Positions 43,559 to 53,804 are shown, counted from the stretch's first letter. The stretch: DNA of 64,000 nucleotides from Clostridiaceae bacterium (GCA_012519655.1 JAAYPS010000043.1:1-64000), one strand, 5' to 3'. Program-made: numbers and translations. Notes: a model not told the origin generated them from the letters alone.

Positions 43559-43683
43559 GTCATAGTTATTGATTACCTCTCTGATTTCATGATGGGAGTT
43601 ATTACTCTGTGATATTTTAGGTCGTCATAGCCTTTGATTACTGCTCCTATTTTTATGGTGGGAGATAATAATAATGTGAAATT
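43559..43683 (+). repeat. Imperfect tandem direct repeat, two copies, 65-bp period
   Basis: GTCATAG...TTGATTAC...ATG(A/G)TGGGAG...GTGA(T/A)ATT at 43559-43616 and 43624-43683. Confidence 0.7.
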
Positions 43684-43699
43684 GTAAGTGGGGTTTGCG

Positions 43700-45448
43700 T
43701 TGATAAAGTTATTTCGTCAAAGATACAAAACAGGCTTATTAAGAAATACCGATAAGCTATGTATACCTGCGTTCATAATTTCTATTGTTATACCCGTAAT
43801 AGTACTGCGTATTACTGTTTTTCATAATGAAGAGATGGCACAAGTTCTGCTGAACACCCAAAGTTATGACGATTATTATAGCTTAATTAAAATGCTCTGC
43901 CTTTTGCTTGCAACTATACTGCTCTTTATAATATTTGCACATAAAAGAGACACTGAAAAACAAATTCATAAAAGTCTGTTACTGCTGATTCCCTATGTGG
44001 CTTGTATATTATTATCAGTTATTTATTCTGATTATAAAATCTCTAGTGCATTCGGAATAGTGGATCATTACGAGGGTGCACTGACCCAGCTATGTTATTG
44101 TTTTGTTTTAGTGTTCTTCTATTACTTAGTGGATAATACATCAATAGTTATTACCATTTTCAAAATGCTTTGTATTGGCTCCTTCATTGTTGCATTCATA
44201 GGTTTGTTACAGTTTATAGGGATATTGTACACAGAAAGACCATATGAAATCTCTTCGACTATAGGAAATTCAAACTATGTTGGAACATATGCTGCTTTGT
44301 TAGTGCCAATTACATTTGCATTAATACTTATAGAAACAGACAAAATAAAGAAAGTGCTAAATATTATCATATATTTCGGTGCTGCTTTTTTTCTATTAGT
44401 GGGCTCGCAATCAAGAGCAGGATATATTGCATTTGCTGTAACTACTTTATTATTTCTTATTCTTATGTGGGGCGAGTTAAAGAAACAATTGAAATGGTTT
44501 TTTGCTACAGTTTTTTATGGTGTAATAATATTTATACTAATGAGCACGTATTCGAATGGTGTAATATGGAATGAAGTTCAAAGTCTAAACCCCTTAAAAC
44601 AAGAAGTACACAAAGGAAAACTCATTTTTGAAGATGTCATAATATATGGCACCAATGTAGAGGTCAAAACTAACAAATGGATATTAAATCTGGAATACAC
44701 AAACGAAGGTTTTATTTTCTACAATGAGGACATGCAGCATATCCCACATAAAAAAGATAACAATGCAATAGATATACATTTTTTGCAGGAACCATATCAA
44801 GAAATAAGTGTACGTGAAATAAAGAATGAAGATTATACATGGATAATGCTGGAGGTAGAAGGTAAGGATATTGAGTTCGTATATGTCAACGACAAGCTTA
44901 AAGTAGTTGGTTTTAATGGAAAAGTAACTGATATAGAGGCGGCGGAATCTTTTGGGTTTACCGGTAAAGAATCATTTGCATCGGGTAGGGGTTATATATG
45001 GTCAAGATCAATACCATTACTGAAAAAAGCAATATTTATTGGATATGGCCCTGATACATTCATATACATTTTTCCACAAAACGATATAGTAGGTAAGCTC
45101 AATTATGGGGCGATATGGGCGATTATTTCAAAGCCTCATAATTGGTATTTACAAATAGCTTTAGGTTATGGTGTGCTCTCACTTATATGTATATTGGCTT
45201 TGATTATTTGGCTTTTAGTAAATGCATTAATGTTTATTTATAGAAATGTAAAAACGCTAACTCCATCAGCCAAAGTTGAAGGAGTTAGCGTTAAATATTC
45301 AGATAGAAGAATTATTGTATCTGCTATTATTCTTTCTGTTGCCGGTTATTGTATAACTGGCGTATTTAATGATAGTATTGTGGCTGTTTCGCCAATTTTC
45401 TGGATGCTATTAGGCATGGGCATAAGACAGTCTAGCCTAAAGCTTTAA
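43700..45448 (+). CDS. O-antigen ligase/polymerase family membrane protein
   Basis: Many TM segments; GNSNYVGTYAALLVPITFALIL and SQSRAGYIAFAVT are Wzy_C-type motifs. TTG 43700 start is uncertain (ORF track gives GTG 43688). Confidence 0.82.
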   Translation: MIKLFRQRYKTGLLRNTDKLCIPAFIISIVIPVIVLRITVFHNEEMAQVLLNTQSYDDYYSLIKMLCLLLATILLFIIFAHKRDTEKQIHKSLLLLIPYVACILLSVIYSDYKISSAFGIVDHYEGALTQLCYCFVLVFFYYLVDNTSIVITIFKMLCIGSFIVAFIGLLQFIGILYTERPYEISSTIGNSNYVGTYAALLVPITFALILIETDKIKKVLNIIIYFGAAFFLLVGSQSRAGYIAFAVTTLLFLILMWGELKKQLKWFFATVFYGVIIFILMSTYSNGVIWNEVQSLNPLKQEVHKGKLIFEDVIIYGTNVEVKTNKWILNLEYTNEGFIFYNEDMQHIPHKKDNNAIDIHFLQEPYQEISVREIKNEDYTWIMLEVEGKDIEFVYVNDKLKVVGFNGKVTDIEAAESFGFTGKESFASGRGYIWSRSIPLLKKAIFIGYGPDTFIYIFPQNDIVGKLNYGAIWAIISKPHNWYLQIALGYGVLSLICILALIIWLLVNALMFIYRNVKTLTPSAKVEGVSVKYSDRRIIVSAIILSVAGYCITGVFNDSIVAVSPIFWMLLGMGIRQSSLKL

Positions 45449-45449
45449 T

Positions 45450-47351
45450 TTAGTTACCAAGTTTTCTTTGGATCCTGGCTTTCTGGCTCTCGCTAGGATT
45501 ACATGTTAGAGCTTTGTTATAGCAGTCTTTTGCAGCTTCATAATCCTGCATTTGGTAATGTGAGTACATATCACCTAACGCAATCCAATACTCAGCGGTA
45601 TCTGGCATTTGATTTGTTAAATCCTTAAATATGCCCAGAGCCTTAGGAATATCACCCAACTCTGCATATGTCCAACCAAGAGAATTCCATACTGAATAAT
45701 CCTTTGGTTGGAGCGTCAAGAACTGTTCATAATATATTGCAGATTTTGCCTTGTCGGTTGATGAATAGTGTTTTGCAAGCTTTAACATCGCACCAGCGTG
45801 GGAAGGCTCAATCTCTAATACCTTCAAAAACAAGTTTTCTGCTTCTAGAGTGTTTCCTTTGTCATATTCGCTAATGGCTTTATCATAAACTTCTGTAGGG
45901 TTTGTATTCTCCATTTTAATAGTAACCATATTGCTATCGCGTAGGAAATCCACTTCTGCACCGAATATTTCTGTCATAAATCTAACAGGAACGTGAGTCC
46001 TATTGTATCGTACCTGTACCGAAACATCCAATTGATGCTCTATCCCATTTACTAGTACGATATCGCTGTCATTCCACATTTCCACCTTGGTATCACCTTT
46101 TGATGCAAAAATTGCACCAGTTGCTGAATCCCAACCTACATCAGCACCGACGGACTCCATTACACCTCTTAGTGGTACCATAGTTCTGCTATTTGAGAAA
46201 TAGGGATCTGTGTCGAAAAACATTTCTTTACCGTTAAGCTGTAGGCGTATAGGTGTATCTTTTTTTGCGGTAATTACTATGGAATTACTTAATTCTCTAG
46301 TGGGGGTTGTGATTATTTTACCTTCGAACATTAATGCTGATGATGCACCACCATCTAAATTGATTGCATTTATAAGACCTATATCTTTTAAAATAGTAGC
46401 AAGCTCAACAAGAGTTACATTGTTTACTGTGCCCATTACAAGAAAGGAATTTTTATCTTCACCAATAAAGCTTCTTTGAGCACGTCCTGTAAACTTCACA
46501 TCTGTGAAGCCTTCTTTAGCAGCATTGTCTAGAGCTTCTCCTTTTTTCACTAGCATAGGACCTGCTCCAATAGTTGTTCGTACATCTGACCAGTCAATTG
46601 TATTTCCCTTTTTCATGCCTTGAGAAAAGTCAGTTTGATTGTAATTTACTTTATAATCTACGCCATCTCCAATTTTAAATAAGGCGGAATATACTTCAGC
46701 TCCGAAAACCAGTGTATAGCCATCACTATGTATAGGAGCCAATCCCTTTTTGATTTCCACAACCTTATTATTTCTAATAACGATGGCGGTTTTATTACCA
46801 GCATCAACTTCATTACCAAAGTCCGGAGTGTAAAGGATATTGGCATTGTCAGTGTAGAAAACTTGATTTATACCCCAAACCGACCAGTTGTAAGGGTATT
46901 CCCAGTTACCATTTATCGACCCTGAAATAGTTGTATAAAGCCAGTCGGTTTTTATTTTATTATCGGCGGTAAAACCAATAGATGACCCACTGTTACTTAT
47001 AAATACATTCCTTCCCTGAACCTGTATGTTTCCAATAGGCTGAAGATCAGAATGTACGTTGAAAAACGTACCATTTATCGCTGCAATTATTTCAGTATTT
47101 TCATCTTTAGCGCTATTGTAAATGTTTTGGAATGTGTCAACCTCACCAACACTACCCTTTGCTAATACCGCTTCAACCCTTATATTAGGATTTTTCATAT
47201 CGATCCATACGGTATTAACGTCCCTGACGCCATCTTTAAGCTGAACTCTTATAGTCTTAGTATACGTTTGCTCTGCAGCGTATACATTGTTTTGCAGAAG
47301 AATACAGAACATTAAAGCAAATACAAATAGTAATAATTTCTGTGTTTTCAT
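45450..47351 (-). CDS. Phosphodiester glycosidase (NAGPA) family protein with copper-amine-oxidase-like stalk domain and TPR repeats
   Basis: INLDGGASSALMFEGKIITTPTRELSNSIVI; MVPLRGVMESVGADVGWDS stalk motif; C-terminal TPRs; N-terminal signal peptide. Confidence 0.88.
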   Translation of the reverse strand: MKTQKLLLFVFALMFCILLQNNVYAAEQTYTKTIRVQLKDGVRDVNTVWIDMKNPNIRVEAVLAKGSVGEVDTFQNIYNSAKDENTEIIAAINGTFFNVHSDLQPIGNIQVQGRNVFISNSGSSIGFTADNKIKTDWLYTTISGSINGNWEYPYNWSVWGINQVFYTDNANILYTPDFGNEVDAGNKTAIVIRNNKVVEIKKGLAPIHSDGYTLVFGAEVYSALFKIGDGVDYKVNYNQTDFSQGMKKGNTIDWSDVRTTIGAGPMLVKKGEALDNAAKEGFTDVKFTGRAQRSFIGEDKNSFLVMGTVNNVTLVELATILKDIGLINAINLDGGASSALMFEGKIITTPTRELSNSIVITAKKDTPIRLQLNGKEMFFDTDPYFSNSRTMVPLRGVMESVGADVGWDSATGAIFASKGDTKVEMWNDSDIVLVNGIEHQLDVSVQVRYNRTHVPVRFMTEIFGAEVDFLRDSNMVTIKMENTNPTEVYDKAISEYDKGNTLEAENLFLKVLEIEPSHAGAMLKLAKHYSSTDKAKSAIYYEQFLTLQPKDYSVWNSLGWTYAELGDIPKALGIFKDLTNQMPDTAEYWIALGDMYSHYQMQDYEAAKDCYNKALTCNPSESQKARIQRKLGN

Positions 47352-47529
47352 TACATCACCCTTTCAGTAAAAATCCGTGTAAACTTATCACAAAGGATTA
47401 TACCATGTATTAGTTTTTTTAGATATGTTAATAGAGTCAATTCACCTCTTTGTTTAGATGACCCGACAATAATCATTCCATATTTCTTTTTTGAAACTTT
47501 TTACTTGACAACCTTTTAAAGTTTGCACA

Positions 47530-47548
47530 TATTCGATATAATCGAATA
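47530..47548. promoter_or_regulatory. Perfect palindrome in the divergent intergenic region; candidate operator
   Basis: TATTCGAT-ATA-ATCGAATA; a TTGACA lies at 47505-47510. Confidence 0.6.
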
Positions 47549-47675
47549 CATAAGCTAGGAAAAAATACTTTAGTATACTACTCAGCTCGGATTAAGTATA
47601 GCAATCTAACAGGCTGAATAATTAACATACAATAAGATTAGGCGTTAAAATACATAATAAAAAAGGAGCAGATTT

Positions 47676-48986
47676 ATGAATATATGTGAAAAACTTTTGA
47701 ACAAGACATCTACATTAGCTGTTATTGGTCTGGGCTATGTGGGCATGCCTCTTGCTATAGAGTTCGCTAAAAAAGTAAATGTTATTGGTTATGATAAAGA
47801 TGCACGAAAAATAAGCAGTTATAAAGAAGGATTTGACGTAACAGGCGAGGTTGGTAATGAGGCGCTAAAAAGTGCAAACATCATATTTTCCGATGATGAA
47901 AATATTCTTGACAAAGCTTCTTTCTACATTGTGGCGGTGCCCACTCCCATTGCTAGTGACAAAACTCCCGACCTAAATCCGCTAATTAGTGCAAGCTGTT
48001 CTATTGGGAAACATCTTAAAAAAGGTGATATTGTAGTATATGAATCCACAGTTTATCCCGGAGTTACAGAGGAGATTTGTGTGCCAATACTTGAAAAGGA
48101 GTCCGGCCTTAAACTGGGCGTGGACTTCAAGGTTGGATACTCGCCTGAAAGAATTAATCCTGGTGACAAGGTTCATACTGTGACAAAAGTATTGAAAATT
48201 GTGTCGGGTATTGACGACGAGGCTCTTGATGAAATAGCAGATGTTTACAGTATAATAGTAGAAGCGGGTATTTATAAGGCTGAAAGCATAAAAGTTGCAG
48301 AAGCGGCAAAGGTTATTGAAAATACACAAAGGGATATTAATATTGCCTTTATGAATGAATTGTCCATCATTTTTAACAAGATGAACATAAATACAAATGC
48401 TGTTCTTAGAGCTGCCGGGACAAAGTGGAATTTTCTTAAGTTTACCCCCGGTCTTGTAGGTGGACACTGTATTGGTGTGGACCCTTACTATTTGTCATAT
48501 AAAGCTCAACAGATGGGTTATCACCCAGACGTTATACTTGCTGGCAGGAGAATTAACGACACAATGGGCAAGTATGTAGCAGAAAATACCGTAAAACAGC
48601 TAATTAAAGCCGATAAACAGATTAAGGGCGCCAGAGTTTATATTATGGGATTAACTTTTAAAGAAGATGTGCCTGATACAAGGAATACAAAAGTATTGGA
48701 TGTTATAAGTGAGTTGCAAGAATATGGTATTGATGTGTTAGTGTCGGATAATGTAGCAGATGAAGATGAAGTTCTTGCTCAGCACGGCATTAGCCTACTT
48801 GAATATGATGAAGTAAAAAATGTGGATGCTGTTGTGTTAGCTGTTTGCCATAGCGAATACAAGAAAATATCTCTTGATATGCTAAAAGATAAATACTCGG
48901 ATGGCATGAAGGTATTAGTTGATGTAAAATCCATGTATTCGCAAAAAGATGCAGAGGAAAAAGGTTATCTGTACTGGAGCTTATAG
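47676..48986 (+). CDS. Nucleotide sugar dehydrogenase (UDP-N-acetylhexosamine/mannosamine 6-dehydrogenase-like)
   Basis: VIGLGYVGMPLAIEFAKK, PGLVGGHCIGVDPYYL, GLTFKEDVPDTRN. Confidence 0.93.
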   Translation: MNICEKLLNKTSTLAVIGLGYVGMPLAIEFAKKVNVIGYDKDARKISSYKEGFDVTGEVGNEALKSANIIFSDDENILDKASFYIVAVPTPIASDKTPDLNPLISASCSIGKHLKKGDIVVYESTVYPGVTEEICVPILEKESGLKLGVDFKVGYSPERINPGDKVHTVTKVLKIVSGIDDEALDEIADVYSIIVEAGIYKAESIKVAEAAKVIENTQRDINIAFMNELSIIFNKMNINTNAVLRAAGTKWNFLKFTPGLVGGHCIGVDPYYLSYKAQQMGYHPDVILAGRRINDTMGKYVAENTVKQLIKADKQIKGARVYIMGLTFKEDVPDTRNTKVLDVISELQEYGIDVLVSDNVADEDEVLAQHGISLLEYDEVKNVDAVVLAVCHSEYKKISLDMLKDKYSDGMKVLVDVKSMYSQKDAEEKGYLYWSL

Positions 48987-49173
48987 TACCTTAGGTATTT
49001 TGCCATATAAATATTTTTTGGTAGCAGTATGATATATTAGGATTAGATAGATAGAAAGAGCTTTTGCTTACACTGATGTCCGGATAACTTATATTCATGT
49101 TACCCAAGCAACTTTAGTTGCTATTAAAAAAATAAAAGGAACGTACCCGCGCGGTTCGTAGAAGAGGTGCATC

Positions 49174-49608
49174 ATGTTAAAAGAATTTAAAAAGTTTGCA
49201 TTAAAGGGCAATGTAGTTGACATGGCGGTTGGTGTTATTATAGGAACTGCTTTTGGAAAAATTGTGACTTCATTGGTAAATGATATAATAATGCCATTGT
49301 TGGGTATCGTTTTGGGACAAATAAACTTAAAACATTTGAAGCTTGTAATAAAGCCTGCAGAAGGAGATATTGCAGAACTAGCAGTTTTATACGGGCAGTT
49401 TCTTCAAAATGTACTTGATTTTTTAATTATTGCATCTTCGATCTTCTTAGTTGTAAAAATGCTCACATCATTAAAAACCAGGGCTGAGAAATTGGCGAAG
49501 AAAGAAGAAGAAGAAAAGCCACAAGAACCTCCGAAACCATCGAACGAAGAAGTATTATTAACGGAAATTAGAGATTTACTTAAAGAGCAGAAAACTATTG
49601 AAGGATAA
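49174..49608 (+). CDS. mscL: Large-conductance mechanosensitive channel
   Basis: EFKKFALKGNVVDMAVGVIIGTAFGKIVTSLVNDIIMPLLG. Confidence 0.96.
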   Translation: MLKEFKKFALKGNVVDMAVGVIIGTAFGKIVTSLVNDIIMPLLGIVLGQINLKHLKLVIKPAEGDIAELAVLYGQFLQNVLDFLIIASSIFLVVKMLTSLKTRAEKLAKKEEEEKPQEPPKPSNEEVLLTEIRDLLKEQKTIEG

Positions 49609-49744
49609 TTGTATTGTAAAGGTTATAACGCTAAAGTCGTACATAAAGATTTTCACCACATACTGTACAGCTAATCTTTATTAAGGTTACATTAAAAGCT
49701 ATTGATAATTTAGGTAATTCATAAGTTAAAGAAGGACTAATTAA

Positions 49745-50263
49745 ATGAACAAAGACTCTGCCTGGTATGCGGTTTTTGTGAAAACAGGTGAAGAAGATAA
49801 AGTTAAAGCACGCCTGGATTACCGTTTTGACGGTAGTCTTGTTGTTGTGACTCCAAAAAAAGTAATTAAGGAAAGAAAAGGTGGAAAGTGGTACCAGAGA
49901 ATACGGAATTTGTTTCCGGGCTACATATTTATCTATGGTATTCTTGACGAGAAAAATTATAAACAGCTATGGGATGTTCCGGGTCTTTTTAAGTTATTGT
50001 GTACTGACAGGGAGCCTGTTCCAATTCCCGCTCAAGAGATAGAGGTTTTTGCCAGTTTGTTTGATGATGAAGGCACAATACAAGAGTCTGAGATTTTTAT
50101 GGAAGGCGATGAAATTACAATAATAAGTGGTCCATTAACTTCGCTACAAGGGAAGATACAAAGAATTGACAGGAGGAAAGGAAGAGCACGTGTGCTCTTG
50201 GATTTTCTTGGTGAGGAAAGAGTTATTGACTTGGGTGTAAATATAATTGAAGCTATCAAATGA
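49745..50263 (+). CDS. LoaP-like NusG-family antiterminator
   Basis: WYAVFVKTGEEDKVKARL...RNLFPGYIFIYG NGN domain, and KOW-like C-terminus (ISGPLTSLQGKIQRIDRRKGRARVLL). Separate housekeeping NusG expected elsewhere. Confidence 0.8.
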   Translation: MNKDSAWYAVFVKTGEEDKVKARLDYRFDGSLVVVTPKKVIKERKGGKWYQRIRNLFPGYIFIYGILDEKNYKQLWDVPGLFKLLCTDREPVPIPAQEIEVFASLFDDEGTIQESEIFMEGDEITIISGPLTSLQGKIQRIDRRKGRARVLLDFLGEERVIDLGVNIIEAIK

Positions 50264-50383
50264 ATAGTAGTTACCCACAAGTTACAATGATTTAAGTGAA
50301 TATTATATGAAATTCAGCTATAGTAAAACTTACCTCAATTCGAGTATTTAAGTAAATGTAGTTGGATAGAAAGGTTTGAAAAT

Positions 50384-51358
50384 ATGAATAACAAGCAATT
50401 AAAAGCACTGGCTGATAGCGTAATTGAAAGCATTAGCAAGATTATTGTGGGAAAAGAAGATGTTATCCGAAAGCTTTTCATATGTCTAATCTGTGGGGGG
50501 CATGTATTATTAGAGGACGTACCCGGAACGGGAAAGACACTTCTTGCAAAAACACTAAGTCGTTCTCTTGATTTACAGTTCAGCAGAGTTCAGTTTACCC
50601 CAGATTTGTTACCAACTGATATTACAGGCATTCACTATTACAATCAAAAACAGGGTGACTTTGTTTTTAGAAAGGGTCCTGTGTTTACAAACATTTTGTT
50701 GGCTGATGAAATAAATAGGGCCACGCCAAGAACTCAATCCAGTCTTTTAGAATGTATGGAAGAAAAACAGGTTTCCATAGACGGTAAAACCTACATTTTA
50801 AATCCGCCTTTTATGGTTATAGCAACTCAAAATCCAGTAGAAACCCTTGGTACATTTCCACTGCCCGAAGCTCAGTTGGACCGTTTTCTAATGAAATTGT
50901 ATATGGGTTATCCGAGGACAGAGGAAGGTATTGAAATAATGAAGAGGTTCCGATTTGAAAACCCATTACCACATATAACCCCAGTTGCATGCGAAAAAGA
51001 CTTTGAAGGGGTATCGGAGATATTTAAAAACACTTTTGTTAGTGAGGACATGTATTCATATATTATTCAAATTGTTGAAGCAACAAGAAGGCATGCCGAT
51101 GTTTTGCTTGGAGCAAGTCCGAGAGCGAGTCAGGCATTACTAAAAACAAGTCAGGTGCTCTCTGCAATAAATGGTAGGGATTATGTTACCCCTGATGATG
51201 TTAAGGAAATGGCAATACCCGTTTTGGCACATAGAATTGTAGCAAGACATTCAGGGAATGAAATAGGAAAGCCTGTAACTCATTCTATATTAGAGCAGAT
51301 AATACAAAGAGTTCATGTTCCAACCGAAGAAAGTCTTAAAGAGAAGTCGGGAGTATAG
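50384..51358 (+). CDS. MoxR-type AAA ATPase
   Basis: LLEDVPGTGKTLLAKTL, LADEINRATPRTQSSLLECMEE. Confidence 0.95.
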   Translation: MNNKQLKALADSVIESISKIIVGKEDVIRKLFICLICGGHVLLEDVPGTGKTLLAKTLSRSLDLQFSRVQFTPDLLPTDITGIHYYNQKQGDFVFRKGPVFTNILLADEINRATPRTQSSLLECMEEKQVSIDGKTYILNPPFMVIATQNPVETLGTFPLPEAQLDRFLMKLYMGYPRTEEGIEIMKRFRFENPLPHITPVACEKDFEGVSEIFKNTFVSEDMYSYIIQIVEATRRHADVLLGASPRASQALLKTSQVLSAINGRDYVTPDDVKEMAIPVLAHRIVARHSGNEIGKPVTHSILEQIIQRVHVPTEESLKEKSGV

Positions 51359-51361
51359 TAA

Positions 51362-52423
51362 ATGTGGGTATATAAGCTGCTTCTTGCAGCTATTGTTGTG
51401 CTTTTAATTGAATCATATTTAGTATTGAAGTATGGTCTTTCTAAAGTCAGTATTGAAAGAGGCTTTGACACTTTGCATGCAAATTTTGGGCAGAGTGTTC
51501 ATTTAATCGAGAAAATCAGCAATAAAAAAATAATCCCTGTTCCGTGGTTAAAGGTGGAATCGAGAATTGATAGTGGTCTTCAGTTTGGTCGTCAGGAAGA
51601 TTTGAACATTTTGCAAGATGAATTCCATATAAGCATTTTTTCAATGCTCCCATATACGCGGATTATTAGAACTCATGATGTAAAATGTGTGAAACGTGGT
51701 TTCTATCATCTGAAATCAGCGGCATTAACAGCTCGTTCAATTACCGGATCTATATCGGCAGGCAAAGACGAAACGACTGATGCAAAGCTATATGTTTTTC
51801 CAAGAACATTGGCCATGTTAGAAATGAATTTCCCATCACATAGCTGGCAAGGAGATAGTGTAGTAAGACGCTGGATTCTTGAGGATCCTTTTATTCATGC
51901 AGGAATACGGGAATATACATTGTCTGATCCAATGAAGAATATTAATTGGAAAGCATCGGCACGTTTTGGAACTCTTCAGGTAAATCAGTATGATCCTACT
52001 GCACAGCACAGGCTTATGATTCTTCTAAATGTTGACACAAAATTGAATCAATGGACAGTTACAGATGAACCAGAGCGGATAGAATATGGAATTTCAGTGG
52101 CTGCTACGCTTTTTGAATATGCCTTTAAAAATGTAATCGAGGCAGGATTTGGCTCAAACGGCTTTCTAAAGGATATGGAAAAGCAACCAATTAGGATTGA
52201 GCCTGCCATAGGTAAGCATCACCAAATAAAAATAATGGAGAATCTTGCACGTTTAGTAATATTAAGAAGTGTTAGTTTCAATACATTGCTTGATAGAGAA
52301 TTGGACAAAAGTCCGAATAATATTGATTATCTTCTAATAACAGCTGTTATTGACAATGACACAGAGGAAAAAATTCGTCGTTTAAGGGGAAAAGGTAATT
52401 CAGTTGAGATTCTGAAAATCTAA
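51362..52423 (+). CDS. DUF58 domain-containing protein
   Basis: GIREYTLSDPMKNINWKASARFGTLQVNQYDPT is the DUF58 core. Confidence 0.9.
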   Translation: MWVYKLLLAAIVVLLIESYLVLKYGLSKVSIERGFDTLHANFGQSVHLIEKISNKKIIPVPWLKVESRIDSGLQFGRQEDLNILQDEFHISIFSMLPYTRIIRTHDVKCVKRGFYHLKSAALTARSITGSISAGKDETTDAKLYVFPRTLAMLEMNFPSHSWQGDSVVRRWILEDPFIHAGIREYTLSDPMKNINWKASARFGTLQVNQYDPTAQHRLMILLNVDTKLNQWTVTDEPERIEYGISVAATLFEYAFKNVIEAGFGSNGFLKDMEKQPIRIEPAIGKHHQIKIMENLARLVILRSVSFNTLLDRELDKSPNNIDYLLITAVIDNDTEEKIRRLRGKGNSVEILKI

Positions 52424-52523
52424 GCAGGTATTGTTTACAAAATTGCATCTTGAGATGCTAAAGGAAAGTGAACTATGTCAATGCCTTGATGTTAAATTTC
52501 AAAAAGCTTGATAGGATGGAAAA

Positions 52524-53804
52524 ATGAAAAAACAAGTTTTATTAAGATGGTTTTGGTGCACAATGGAATATTTAATGATATTTCCCGCGATTGTAATTCT
52601 AACAAGTTTTAGTCTATCTCACTATGCAACGGTTATTTTTGTGGCAACGCTCCCTTTGCATCTGTTTATTGGTATTCTTATAACTTATATCATGAAACGA
52701 TTTCGTAGAATAATTGCAGTTTTGGTAGGAGCAGCTTATGTAATAATTATTACTTTAGTTCTAATGCTAACCCTTTTAACCGGTAGAATCGGAGAAATCA
52801 TTATTGTAATAGCTGGAGTTTCATTTTTCTATTATTGGGGTGTTAGAGCAGGTATAGGCGATACTAAAACCATATTTTTCTATTCAATAGGTCTTATTAT
52901 ACATGCGGTGTCTTTGTTTATTATCAGTCAATTAGAAAGTCTTCGGACTATTTTGCCAATTGTAATAATGATTTCAATAATTTATTGTATTATTGGTCTT
53001 CCGTTGGCAAACAGGCGTTTCTTAATAAATGAAACCCATGAAAAAAATAGTCTTAAAATTGTACCTGGAACGGTTCTAAGAGGTAATAAGATTATTGTAA
53101 CTATTGCACTTGCAGGTATTATCATTTTATCTTTTTGGAATACATTGATGGAAGTCTTTCTTTATATTGCAGAATCAATATCATGGATTATTGGCAAAAT
53201 TTTTGAGTTTTTAGGTTCAGTATTTTCGTCCTCTGAGGGTAATGGTGCTCCTGGAGGGGGAGGAATGGACCAGTTGCCACCAGCAGAGGAAAATCCAATA
53301 GTAAGCACTATTCTGGATATAATTGCTTTACTTTTATTTGCATTAATATTGTTTTTTATCATCCGTTATCTTATTAAAAACTATAAGAGGATATATAAGT
53401 CTTTGTATAATCTATTATCCGCCTTGTTCAATCGACTTTATAGGTGGAGTTCTACCGAGCAAGGGTACTTTGATAGTGAAGAATCATTGTTAAAGAGTGA
53501 AATACCTAAAAGACAATCCTTTATAAAAAGACTATTTAAACGAGAGCCAAGATGGCGTGACATGAAGGATAATAGCAGTAGGGTGCGTTTTATATATTCA
53601 AGATTTGTTATTGACCATATAAGAAAAGGGTTTAGGTTCAAACTTTCAGACACGCCTTCTGAAGTAGTGGAACAGATCCAAACTTATGACAAGCATGAAG
53701 AAAACGAACATACAGTGTTAGGAAATGTGTATAATGAAGTACGGTATGGAGCAAAAACTGTAGACGATGAAACGGTGAGCACTTTAAAGAAGAAGTACTT
53801 ATGA
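52524..53804 (+). CDS. DUF4129-like multi-TM membrane protein
   Basis: Multiple TM segments; C-terminal RVRFIYSRFVIDHIRKGFRFKLSDTPSEVVEQ...VYNEVRYGAKTVDDETVSTLKKKY. Confidence 0.7.
   Translation: MKKQVLLRWFWCTMEYLMIFPAIVILTSFSLSHYATVIFVATLPLHLFIGILITYIMKRFRRIIAVLVGAAYVIIITLVLMLTLLTGRIGEIIIVIAGVSFFYYWGVRAGIGDTKTIFFYSIGLIIHAVSLFIISQLESLRTILPIVIMISIIYCIIGLPLANRRFLINETHEKNSLKIVPGTVLRGNKIIVTIALAGIIILSFWNTLMEVFLYIAESISWIIGKIFEFLGSVFSSSEGNGAPGGGGMDQLPPAEENPIVSTILDIIALLLFALILFFIIRYLIKNYKRIYKSLYNLLSALFNRLYRWSSTEQGYFDSEESLLKSEIPKRQSFIKRLFKREPRWRDMKDNSSRVRFIYSRFVIDHIRKGFRFKLSDTPSEVVEQIQTYDKHEENEHTVLGNVYNEVRYGAKTVDDETVSTLKKKYL

Noticed and set aside
49108-49130. AGCAAC-TTTA-GTTGCT hairpin upstream of mscL as terminator
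   Set aside because: Followed by A-rich rather than T-rich sequence on the + strand, so not a typical intrinsic terminator.
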